Positions 24,443 to 31,681 of a stretch of 44,969 nucleotides of DNA are shown one piece after another. The DNA comes from Agromyces sp. Soil535 (lineage in GTDB: Bacteria > Actinomycetota > Actinomycetes > Actinomycetales > Microbacteriaceae). The translations under genes were made by a program, and so were the position numbers. The notes under the pieces were generated by a model. That model was not told where the DNA came from. It did no database searches and saw only the letters and a list, made by a program, of their open reading frames with translations. The number at the start of each line of letters is the position of its first letter. The first letter of the stretch is position 1. The stretch covers positions 1 to 44,969 of the forward strand of contig NZ_LMRW01000014.1 in assembly GCF_001428255.1 (NCBI RefSeq), written 5' to 3'.

Positions 24443-25687
24443 ATGTCCCCGCCGTCCGACTTCGTCACACTCGAGTCCCGGCCCTTCAACGGCCAGGTAC
24501 ACGTGATCGGCGCAGGGCCGGTCGGTCTCATGCTGACGGCGCTGCTCCAGCCGATCGAGGGCATGTCGGTGCATCTCTACGAGAAGCGGAGCGAGTACAC
24601 GCGCACGCGGATGGTCCAGCTCGCCCCATACCTCGTGGCGGACTCGGTCGAGACCTACGAGGTGGACGCGATCGACGGGGACAGCATCGGAGCGCTCTTC
24701 GATCCCGAGGAGCTCGCGGACGGCATCGCGTTCCGGCAGTCGCTCCCTTCGGACCTGATGGGGCTGCTTCGCGAATGGTCGCTGGGGTTCTGCGCGCTCA
24801 ACGAGATCGAGCGGTCCGTCAGCGACCTGATCGACGAGCGGGTGTCGAACCCGGTGCAGCGCACCTCGGCCGTCGTCAAGGCGGATGACGCGATCGCGAT
24901 GCTCGAGCCGGGGAGCATCCTGATCGACTGCACGGGCAGCAACTCGCTGCTCCGCGACCACCTGACCACGGGCGACGACGACGTGGACGCGCACGCGAAC
25001 ACGGTCAAGGTGCGGCTCGAGTACGCCCTCGTCATCACGTTCCTGTACGGCCAGCCGTACGACTGCAACGAGTACTGCAAGTACTACAAGAACATCGAGA
25101 ACGCGCACTACAAGTTCATCCCGATGGTGCACCGCACCCACTACGACGGCAGCGTCAGCCACGTGACGGGCATCATCAGCATCACCGCCGACGAGTTCCA
25201 CGCGATGCCGTCGCGCTTCGACGGCGCGTGGCTGCGCGGCAACTTCCCCGGCGTGGCCGAGTCGATGGACCGGTTCATCGACAAGGTCCGGCAGGAGACC
25301 CACGGCGAGGTGATCGGCGACCTCGAGATCGTCCGCATCCCCCTCGACTTGTACCGCGCCCGGAACACGACGAGCCGGCAGTGGCTCAGGTCCGGGCGGC
25401 GCGACCATCCCCTGGCCCACTCACTGGTATTCCTCGCCGGCGACTCCGCCATCGGCTCGCCATACTTCCAGTCGATCTCGCTCGGGTTCGAGTGCGCGAC
25501 GAAGCTGGCCGAGCTCCTCACCGAGCCCGACCTTCCGCTCCACGAGATGCTCGATCGGTACGAGCTGTACATGTACAAGCAGTGGCTCCGCGTCTACATG
25601 CGCAGCAAGATGATCAAGCACAACAAGGACCTCTTCGAGTCCCTCGACGACCCGCTCGCGATGCTGGAGAAGCTCCACATCTTCTAG
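24443..25687 (+). CDS. FAD-dependent monooxygenase-like flavoprotein, substrate unknown
   Basis: 414 residues, with AAAGGAGG upstream of ATG 24443. N-terminal nucleotide-binding loop VHVIGAGPVGLMLTALL (about 19-35, GAGPVG), an acidic-to-basic YEKRSEYTRTRMVQL next, and a GD-type motif near residue 330: FLAGDSAIGSPYFQSISLGFE. These place it with class A flavoprotein monooxygenases, although the DG motif is replaced by ILIDCTGSNSLLRDH. The middle carries an unusual Cys/Tyr-rich segment (YDCNEYCKYYKN, about 205-216). The tail (about 370-410) is helical and Lys-rich. It is a lone gene divergent from the siderophore-interacting protein. Halogenase- or MICAL-like oxidation is possible; I cannot name the reaction. 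Confidence 0.7.
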   Translation: MSPPSDFVTLESRPFNGQVHVIGAGPVGLMLTALLQPIEGMSVHLYEKRSEYTRTRMVQLAPYLVADSVETYEVDAIDGDSIGALFDPEELADGIAFRQSLPSDLMGLLREWSLGFCALNEIERSVSDLIDERVSNPVQRTSAVVKADDAIAMLEPGSILIDCTGSNSLLRDHLTTGDDDVDAHANTVKVRLEYALVITFLYGQPYDCNEYCKYYKNIENAHYKFIPMVHRTHYDGSVSHVTGIISITADEFHAMPSRFDGAWLRGNFPGVAESMDRFIDKVRQETHGEVIGDLEIVRIPLDLYRARNTTSRQWLRSGRRDHPLAHSLVFLAGDSAIGSPYFQSISLGFECATKLAELLTEPDLPLHEMLDRYELYMYKQWLRVYMRSKMIKHNKDLFESLDDPLAMLEKLHIF

Positions 25688-25701
25688 CGGGGCCCGAGGC
25701 G

Positions 25702-27984
25702 CTACGAGCGGGGCTCGAGGCGCACGATGACCGCCTTCGAGACCGGTGTGTTGCTCTCGTCCGCGGCGCTCTCGAGCGGCACGAGCACGTTCGCCTCGGG
25801 GAAGTACGCGGCCGCGCACCCTCTGGCGGTCGGATACGCGACGATCCGCTGGTTGGGCAGCACCCGGTCGGGTTGCCCCGGCCACTCGCTGTGCACGTCG
25901 ATGCGCTGTCCGTCGGCGAGGCCGAGCTCGGCCAGGTCGTCGGGATTCACGAACACGATGTCGCGGCCCTTCCTGATGCCGCGGTACCGGTCGTGGAGGC
26001 TGTAGATCGTCGTGTTGAACTGGTCGTGCGAACGGAGGGTCTGCAGGATGAGCCGACCCGGCGGCCGCTCGAGATGCTCGAGTTCGTTGACGGTGATGAT
26101 CGCCTTACCGCCCGGGGTGTCGAACCGGCGCTCGTCGCGCGGTCCGTTCGGCAGCACGAAGCCGTCCTTCCTCCGCACGTCCTCGTTGAACGACTCGAAA
26201 CCAGGCACCACGCGCGAGATGCGGTCGCGGATGAGGTCGTAGTCGTCCTCGAACGCCTGCCACGGGATTTCGTGGCGGCCGCCGAGCGTCGCGGTCGCGA
26301 CTCGGCAGACGATCGCCACCTCGGACAGCAGGCCGGGCGCGACCGGCGGGAGCGCGCCATGGCTGGCGTGCACCGCGCAGACGCTGTCCTCGACCGACAC
26401 GAACTGCGGATGCCCCTGCTGCAGGTCGATCTCGGTGCGGCCGAGGGTCGGCAGGATGAGCGCCTCCTCCCCGGTGACGACGTGTGAGCGATTGAGCTTC
26501 GTCGAGACCTGCACCGTGAGCTTCGCCCCGCGCATCGCCGACTCGGCGACCGCCGTGTCGGAGATCGCGCCCACGAAGTTGCCGCCCATCGCGAAGAACA
26601 CCTCGATCTCGCCGTCCCGCAGGCCGTGCACCGTCTGCAGTGCGTCGGCGCCGTGCCTGCGCGGCACGGGGAAGCCGAACTCGCCTTCGAGCGCAGCGAG
26701 GAACCGCTCCGGCATCCGTTCCCAGATGCCCATCGTGCGGTCGCCCTGCACGTTGCTGTGCCCGCGGATGGGCGACGCGCCCGCTCCAGGTTTCCCGATG
26801 TTGCCGCGGAGCAGGAGGAGGTTGACGATCTCCTTGATCGTCGCGACGGCCTTCTTCTGTTGCGTCAGCCCCATCGCCCACGTGATGATCACCCGGTCGG
26901 CCGCGAGGTACTCGGCGGCGAGGTCGTCGATCTCGCTGGAGGCGAGCCCGGTGGCCGCGAGCACCGCCGCCTCGTCGAGGTCGGCGAGGTGCGCGTGGAA
27001 GGCATCGAGGCCGGCTGTGTGCTCGGCGAGGAACTCGTGGTCGAGCACGGTCCCCGGCGCGGCATCCTCGGCGTCGAGCACGCGCCTCGACACGGCTTGG
27101 AGCAGCGCCATGTCGCCGCCGGCGCGGATCTGCAGGAACCGGTCCGCGATCTCCGTGCCCTTGCCGATGATGCCGCGCACCTTCTGCGGGTTCTTGTAGC
27201 GGATGAGTCCCGCCTCGGGCAGCACGTTCACGGAGACGACGCGGCCGCCGTTGCGCTTCGTCTCCTCGAGGGCGGTCAGCATGCGGGGATGGTTCGTGCC
27301 GGGGTTCTGGCCCATCACGATGACGAGGTCGGCCTTCGCGAAGTCGTCGTAGGCGACGGTCGACTTGCCGATTCCGATGGTCGCCGTCAGCGCGGTCCCG
27401 GTCGACTCGTGGCACATGTTCGAGCAGTCGGGCAGGTTGTTCGTGCCGAACGCGCGAACGAACAGTTGGTAGAGGAACGCCGCCTCGTTCGACGTGCGTC
27501 CGCTCGTGTAGAACGCGGCCCGGTCGGGCGAGTCGAGGGCGTTGAGGCGCTCGGCTATCAGGCGGAACGCGTCATCCCAGGCGATCGGCTCGTAGTGGTC
27601 GGAGCCGGCACGCTTGACCACGGGCTCCGTGAGCCGGCCCTGCTGGCCGAGCCAGTACTCGCTCCGGTCGAGCAGCGACGTGAGCGAATGCTCGGCCCAG
27701 AACGACCGGGGAACGGTGATGGGCGTGGCCTCCCAGGTCGTCGCCTTCATGCCGTTCTCGCAGAACTCGAGCACGTTGCGATGGCCCGGATCCGGCCACG
27801 CGCAGCTCATGCAGTCGAAGCCGTCCTTCTGATTGATGGCGAGCGCGAGCCGCGCCGTGCGTGCCGGTCCCATCCTGCCGAGCGCCGACTCCATCGAGTG
27901 GAGGATCGCGGGCACGCCGACCGCCCACTGCTTGCCGGGGCCGACTTCGAGGTCGGGATACGGGTCGGTCGTCGGTTCGCTCAC
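25702..27984 (-). CDS. Molybdopterin oxidoreductase, FdhF/YdeP-like alpha subunit
   Basis: 760 residues, GTG start 1 bp after the fdhD stop. N-terminal cysteines Cys58, Cys61 and Cys75 (DCMSCAWPDP, EFCENG) look like part of an iron-sulfur site; Cys191 in SNMCHEST occupies the position of the molybdenum-ligand (seleno)cysteine of formate dehydrogenase H. Other marks are GQNPGTNHPRM (about 236) and the C-terminal molydopterin-binding domain ending LRSHDQFNTTIYSLHDRYRG. It resembles the Fdhalpha-like/YdeP family rather than true formate dehydrogenase, and no beta or gamma subunit is next to it. Its electron donor is unknown; formate oxidation is only one option. FdhD, MobA and MoeA beside it supply the cofactor. 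Confidence 0.88.
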   Translation of the reverse strand: MSEPTTDPYPDLEVGPGKQWAVGVPAILHSMESALGRMGPARTARLALAINQKDGFDCMSCAWPDPGHRNVLEFCENGMKATTWEATPITVPRSFWAEHSLTSLLDRSEYWLGQQGRLTEPVVKRAGSDHYEPIAWDDAFRLIAERLNALDSPDRAAFYTSGRTSNEAAFLYQLFVRAFGTNNLPDCSNMCHESTGTALTATIGIGKSTVAYDDFAKADLVIVMGQNPGTNHPRMLTALEETKRNGGRVVSVNVLPEAGLIRYKNPQKVRGIIGKGTEIADRFLQIRAGGDMALLQAVSRRVLDAEDAAPGTVLDHEFLAEHTAGLDAFHAHLADLDEAAVLAATGLASSEIDDLAAEYLAADRVIITWAMGLTQQKKAVATIKEIVNLLLLRGNIGKPGAGASPIRGHSNVQGDRTMGIWERMPERFLAALEGEFGFPVPRRHGADALQTVHGLRDGEIEVFFAMGGNFVGAISDTAVAESAMRGAKLTVQVSTKLNRSHVVTGEEALILPTLGRTEIDLQQGHPQFVSVEDSVCAVHASHGALPPVAPGLLSEVAIVCRVATATLGGRHEIPWQAFEDDYDLIRDRISRVVPGFESFNEDVRRKDGFVLPNGPRDERRFDTPGGKAIITVNELEHLERPPGRLILQTLRSHDQFNTTIYSLHDRYRGIRKGRDIVFVNPDDLAELGLADGQRIDVHSEWPGQPDRVLPNQRIVAYPTARGCAAAYFPEANVLVPLESAADESNTPVSKAVIVRLEPRS

Positions 27985-27985
27985 G

Positions 27986-28822
27986 TCAGCGCGCCTCCAC
28001 GGTCTCGGCGATGCGTTCCGCGCCCGCGTAGATCACCATCGACTCCCCCCGGAGGAAGCCGACGAGCGTCAGGCCGGCGTCCTTCGCGTGCTCGACCGCG
28101 AGCGACGATGGAGCCGACACCGCGGCGAGCATGGGGATGCCCGCCATCGACGCCTTCTGCGTCAACTCGAAGCTCGCGCGGCCCGACACCTGCAGCACCG
28201 TCCCGCGCAGCGGGAGGAGCGCCTCGCGGGCGGCCCATCCGATCACCTTGTCCACCGCGTTGTGGCGGCCGACGTCCTCCCGCAGCACCAGCAGCTCGCC
28301 GGTGCGGCCGTCGAACAGCGCGGCCGCGTGCAGCCCGCCGGTCTTCTCGAAGACCTCCTGCCCGGCGCGCAGCCGGTCGGGGAAGGTGATGAGCCGTGCC
28401 GGGTCCACTCGCAGGTCGTCCTCGATCGGGTAGGAGGACCGCGTGCGGACGGCGTCGATGCTCGCCTTGCCGCAGACGCCGCAGGAGCTCGTCGTGTAGA
28501 AGCTGCGCTGGAGCGAGGCATCCGGTGCCGGCACTCCGGGCGCGAGCGTGAGGTCGAGCACGTTGTAGGTGTTCTCGCCATCTGCACCTGCGCAGTGGAT
28601 GGCCGCCGCGACCTGGTCGCCCCGGAAGATCGCGCCCTCGGAGATCATGAAGCCGACGGCGAGGTCGACGTCGTGACCGGGAGTGCGCATCGTCACGGCG
28701 AGCGGCGTGCCGCCGACACGGATCTCGAGCGGCTCCTCCACCGCGAGCAGATCCTCGCGGCGGGACGTCGCCCCGCCGACCGTGATCCGTGTCACCCGCG
28801 TCCTCGCCGTGATCCTGCCCAT
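27986..28822 (-). CDS. fdhD: Formate dehydrogenase accessory sulfurtransferase FdhD
   Basis: 278 residues. FdhD hands sulfur to bis-MGD before its insertion into formate dehydrogenase-type enzymes. The catalytic CxxC is present as Cys114-Gly-Val-Cys117 in TTSSCGVCGKAS. Other family blocks: RVTRITVGG, PLEIRVGG, MRTPGHDVDLAVGFMISEG, LREDVGRHNAVDKVIG, SGRASFELTQKASMAGIP. ATG 28822 follows AGGAGG with only 1-2 nt between, an unusually short spacing. It is directly upstream of, and surely co-transcribed with, the oxidoreductase at 27984, and divergent from mobA over only 53 bp. Confidence 0.95.
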   Translation of the reverse strand: MGRITARTRVTRITVGGATSRREDLLAVEEPLEIRVGGTPLAVTMRTPGHDVDLAVGFMISEGAIFRGDQVAAAIHCAGADGENTYNVLDLTLAPGVPAPDASLQRSFYTTSSCGVCGKASIDAVRTRSSYPIEDDLRVDPARLITFPDRLRAGQEVFEKTGGLHAAALFDGRTGELLVLREDVGRHNAVDKVIGWAAREALLPLRGTVLQVSGRASFELTQKASMAGIPMLAAVSAPSSLAVEHAKDAGLTLVGFLRGESMVIYAGAERIAETVEAR

Positions 28823-28863
28823 GCCTCCTGCCTATCACGGATGGGGCTGCGGCGGATGCGATC

Positions 28864-28869
28864 TAAAGT
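28864..28869 (+). promoter_or_regulatory. Possible -10 element for a leaderless mobA transcript
   Basis: TAAAGT fits the TANNNT -10 consensus. A start site 7 nt downstream would be base 28876, the first base of the GTG start codon, implying a leaderless mRNA, which is common in actinobacteria. The absence of a ribosome site before this GTG agrees. No convincing -35 was found. Confidence 0.4.
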
Positions 28870-28875
28870 GAAGCC

Positions 28876-29724
28876 GTGCTCGTAGTCGATGCGGTGATCC
28901 TGATGGGCGGTCGCGCGACGCGCATGGGGGGTGCCGCGAAGGGCGACCTGCGTGTCGACGGACGCACCCTCCTGGAGCGTGTGGTGACCGCGGCCGAGGT
29001 CGCTCGCGATCGCGTCGTGGTCGGCGAGTCGGGCGAATCCATGTTGCCGCCCGACGTCCGCGTCGTGCGGGAGCAACCGCCGTTCGGCGGACCCGCCGCG
29101 GCTGTCGCCGCGGGCGTCCACGAGCTGGCGCCGGGCGGCGATGCCGTGCTGCTCCTCGCGGGCGACCTGCCTTTCGTGGCCGTCGCGATCCCGCTGCTCC
29201 TGGCCGCCCTCCCCGAGGACGGGGACGGTGCGCGTGCGGTGGACGCGGACGGCCGGCCGCAGCACCTGACCTGCGTCGTCCGCCGCACGGCTCTCGATGC
29301 GGCGATCGCCGCCGCCGGGCAGCTCGACGGTGTCTCGATGCGCCGGCTGCTCGAGCCGCTGCGGATGGTGGATGTCGAGGTGCCGCCGACCGCGACGATG
29401 GATGTGGACACGTGGGCCGACGCGAACGCGGTCGGCGCAACGGGAGGAGGGACGATGAGCGTCTCAGACGAGGAGTTCGACCGCATGCTGGCGGACTGGG
29501 CCGACCGGGTCCGAGCGGAGCTCGGCATCGTCGATGCGCCACTCGATATCCAGCAGGTGCTCGGGGTCGCCGGGGTGGCCGCGCACGCGATCATGCGACC
29601 CGCTGCGCCGATCACGACCTATTTGGCCGGCTATGCCGCCGGCCTCGCCGCCGCTGCCGGCGCGGACGCCGAGGCCGCGGCCCGCGACGCGCTCGACCGC
29701 GTCCGGCGGCTCGCCGCCCCATGA
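28876..29724 (+). CDS. mobA: Molybdenum cofactor guanylyltransferase fused to DUF6457 domain
   Basis: 282 residues. The N-terminal half (1-190) is a MobA-type nucleotidyltransferase: AVILMGGRATRMGGAAKGDLRVDGRTLL (about 6-33) with the GGxxxRMGxxK loop, PPFGGPAAAVAAGV (73-86) and LLLAGDLPF (96-104). It attaches GMP to molybdopterin. The C-terminal half (about 194-282) is a small helical DUF6457-type domain starting MSVSDEEFDRMLADW. The second domain has its own good ribosome site and in-frame ATG at 29455, so it may also be made alone. Stop overlaps moeA start (ATGA). GTG start has no ribosome site, see the leaderless promoter. Confidence 0.9.
   Translation: MLVVDAVILMGGRATRMGGAAKGDLRVDGRTLLERVVTAAEVARDRVVVGESGESMLPPDVRVVREQPPFGGPAAAVAAGVHELAPGGDAVLLLAGDLPFVAVAIPLLLAALPEDGDGARAVDADGRPQHLTCVVRRTALDAAIAAAGQLDGVSMRRLLEPLRMVDVEVPPTATMDVDTWADANAVGATGGGTMSVSDEEFDRMLADWADRVRAELGIVDAPLDIQQVLGVAGVAAHAIMRPAAPITTYLAGYAAGLAAAAGADAEAAARDALDRVRRLAAP
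29442..29457 (+). promoter_or_regulatory. Internal ribosome site and in-frame ATG inside mobA
   Basis: GGGAGGAGG followed by GACG-ATG (ATG 29455) lies in frame at the junction of the nucleotidyltransferase and DUF6457 domains. It is a far better ribosome site than that of the mobA start and could yield a separate ~89-residue domain. Confidence 0.45.
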
Positions 29725-30872
29725 GCCGCGGACTCGACTGGCACGACGCCCGTGCACGTGCCGCCGCCGCGACGCCGGTCCCGGCAGTCGAGTCCGTGCC
29801 GCTCGAGCACGCCGTCGGACGCGTGCTCGCCGAGGACGTTCGCACGCCGATCCCGCTGCCGCATTACGCGTCATCCGCGATGGACGGCTGGGCGGTGCGC
29901 GGCGAGCCGCCGTGGCGCCTCGTCGCCGGTCCGGAACCGGGGGCGGGCGAGACGGTCGCCATCGTGACCGGCGGACTCGTGCCGCCGACCGCCGACGCCG
30001 TCCTCCGTGCCGAAGCGGGCCGGGTGGTCGGGGACCGGCTCGAGCCCGTCGGAGAGACGGGTCGGCGGGATGTCGCCGAGCACCGCCATATCCGGCCCGC
30101 TGGCACCGAGGCGGCGGCCGGCGAGTCCGTGCTCGGAGCCGGTGTCCTGCTTACCCCGCCGCGCGTGGCCCTCGCGGCGGCGACGGGTGCCGACTGGCTG
30201 GCGGTCCGGCGTCGTCCCAGCGTCGCGCTCGTGCTCACAGGGGACGAGGTCGTCGAGGCCGGCATCCCAGTGCCGGGCCGGGTGCGCGACAGCTTCCGCG
30301 TCGCACTGCCTGCAATCCTCGAGGAGCTCGGAGCCGAGGTCGCCGCCATCCACCGGGTGGGCGACGACACCGACACGACCCGTGCCGCGATCGGCACGGA
30401 TCCGGTCGATCTCGTCGTGACGACGGGCGGCACCGGGCATTCGGACGTCGATCGGGTCCGGGCCGCCTCGCGCGACCTCGGCGCGGAGTTCATCGTGCCG
30501 TCGGTCGCGATGCGCCCCGGCGGCCCGACCTTCCTCGCGCGGACCGCTGACCGGCTCATCCTCGGGCTGCCGGGCAACCCGCTCGCCGCGGTGCTCGGGC
30601 TCCTCGCCGTCGGCGGCCCGCTGCTCGCGGCGTGGACCGGCCGGGCGATCGGCGCCACGCTAGTGACGCTCACGACAGGGCTGGAGGGTCGCCTGCGCAC
30701 CACCCGCCTGGTGCCGGTCGCGGTGCGCGACGGGGTCGCGACGCCGACCGCGCACTCCGGCTCCGGGATGCTCCGCGGCCTCGCCGCGGCGGACGCGGTG
30801 CTCGTCGTGCCCGAGGGAGGCATCGCTCCGGGGGCATCCGCCGTGGCGCTCCAACTGCCGTGGCCGACCTGA
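29721..30872 (+). CDS. moeA: Molybdopterin molybdotransferase MoeA
   Basis: 383 residues. Inserts molybdate into adenylylated molybdopterin. Family blocks: LEHAVGRVLAEDVRTPIPLPHYASSAMDGWAVRG (about 29-62), AVLRAEAG, RDVAEHRHIRPAGTEAAAGESVLGAG (about 114-140), VVTTGGTGHSDVDRVR (232-247) and ILGLPGNPLAAVLG (285-298). Somewhat shorter than typical MoeA (about 400) in the linker regions but with all active-site loops. Its ATG overlaps the mobA stop. It is convergent with the lipoprotein gene at 31541. Confidence 0.92.
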   Translation: MSRGLDWHDARARAAAATPVPAVESVPLEHAVGRVLAEDVRTPIPLPHYASSAMDGWAVRGEPPWRLVAGPEPGAGETVAIVTGGLVPPTADAVLRAEAGRVVGDRLEPVGETGRRDVAEHRHIRPAGTEAAAGESVLGAGVLLTPPRVALAAATGADWLAVRRRPSVALVLTGDEVVEAGIPVPGRVRDSFRVALPAILEELGAEVAAIHRVGDDTDTTRAAIGTDPVDLVVTTGGTGHSDVDRVRAASRDLGAEFIVPSVAMRPGGPTFLARTADRLILGLPGNPLAAVLGLLAVGGPLLAAWTGRAIGATLVTLTTGLEGRLRTTRLVPVAVRDGVATPTAHSGSGMLRGLAAADAVLVVPEGGIAPGASAVALQLPWPT

Positions 30873-30938
30873 CGGGACCCCAGGTGGCGACTGTCGATTG
30901 GGCGGCGCGAGTCGTGGACGCGCCGACCGGGCGAACGG

Positions 30939-31541
30939 TCAGAAACCGAGCGCCGCGACCCGCGGCTCGGAGTCGACCGGGCCGTACCGGAGCATCCGTT
31001 CGTCGGTGCAGACCTCGATCTCGGCGGGCGCCGTTACCGGGACGGTCGCACCGGGCAGCGTGAGCGCCAGTTCGGTGGTTGCGGCCGGGAACTCGCACGG
31101 CGGTGCGCCCGCCTCCGGCTCTCCCCGGTCGACCCAGATCCAGACGTACGCCGATGCGCCCGGGTCGACCGTCACGGTGGTGCCCGCTCGGTCGAAGCCG
31201 TCGGCCTGCTCGCCCTGGTCGTACGAGACCGTCAGTGGATGGCCGTCGGCGAGAAACTCGACACCGCCGGGGAAGCCTGTGAGGTCGCACCGCCTCGCAC
31301 CCCCGTTGGTGAGCTGGACGACCGCGGTCACGGGGACCTCGCGATCGGGATCCCACCGCAGGTCGGCGCTGAACTCGTCTTGGCAGGCCGCCGGCTCGGT
31401 CGCTGCCACGGAGGCCGCCGCCGCCGCCGCGGGGCTCGTGGCATCCGGCCTGACCGGGTCGATGGGGAGAGTGCAACCAGAGAGGGCGATGCCGGTGAGA
31501 ACGGCTCCCGCGGCGGCCACGAGTCGCGCGACGTTGTGCAT
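30939..31541 (-). CDS. DUF4232-like secreted lipoprotein
   Basis: 200 residues. Lipoprotein signal: MHNVARLVAAAGAVLTGIAL then lipobox LSGC with Cys near 23. The mature part is an Ala-rich linker followed by a beta-rich domain of DUF4232 type: VVQLTNGGARRCDLTGFPGGVEFLADG, GTTVTVDPGASAYVWIWVD, LTLPGATVPVTAPAEIEVC. Conserved cysteines (RRC, PPCEF, EVC) probably form disulfides. Function of this family is unknown. The start at 31541 is chosen because it gives the signal peptide; no strong ribosome site is visible. Confidence 0.78.
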   Translation of the reverse strand: MHNVARLVAAAGAVLTGIALSGCTLPIDPVRPDATSPAAAAAASVAATEPAACQDEFSADLRWDPDREVPVTAVVQLTNGGARRCDLTGFPGGVEFLADGHPLTVSYDQGEQADGFDRAGTTVTVDPGASAYVWIWVDRGEPEAGAPPCEFPAATTELALTLPGATVPVTAPAEIEVCTDERMLRYGPVDSEPRVAALGF

Positions 31542-31589
31542 AGCGGTCAGCGTACTGGGGGGTGCGGTTTGCGCGTCGCTGGTCCTGGG

Positions 31590-31613
31590 CATATCATCGC
31601 CATGCGCGATATG
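31590..31613. promoter_or_regulatory. CATATC-N12-GATATG inverted repeat
   Basis: Perfect 6-bp arms 31590-31595 and 31608-31613, in the 140-bp gap between the divergent lipoprotein and the flavoprotein gene at 31682. AT-rich relative to the surroundings. Spacing and symmetry suggest a dimeric regulator site for the hydroxylase gene. Confidence 0.45.
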
Positions 31614-31624
31614 AGAATGGTGCA

Positions 31625-31637
31625 TTCGATAATCGAA
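31625..31637 (+). promoter_or_regulatory. TTCGATAATCGAA palindrome over a possible -10
   Basis: A perfect palindrome with a central A. It contains GATAAT (31628-31633), a good -10 hexamer for the gene at 31682, without an obvious -35. A repressor bound here would block RNA polymerase. No regulator gene is adjacent. Confidence 0.5.
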
Positions 31638-31681
31638 CAAGGCACCGATCGCCACCACACGACGATGTGAGGAGAGAGCCC

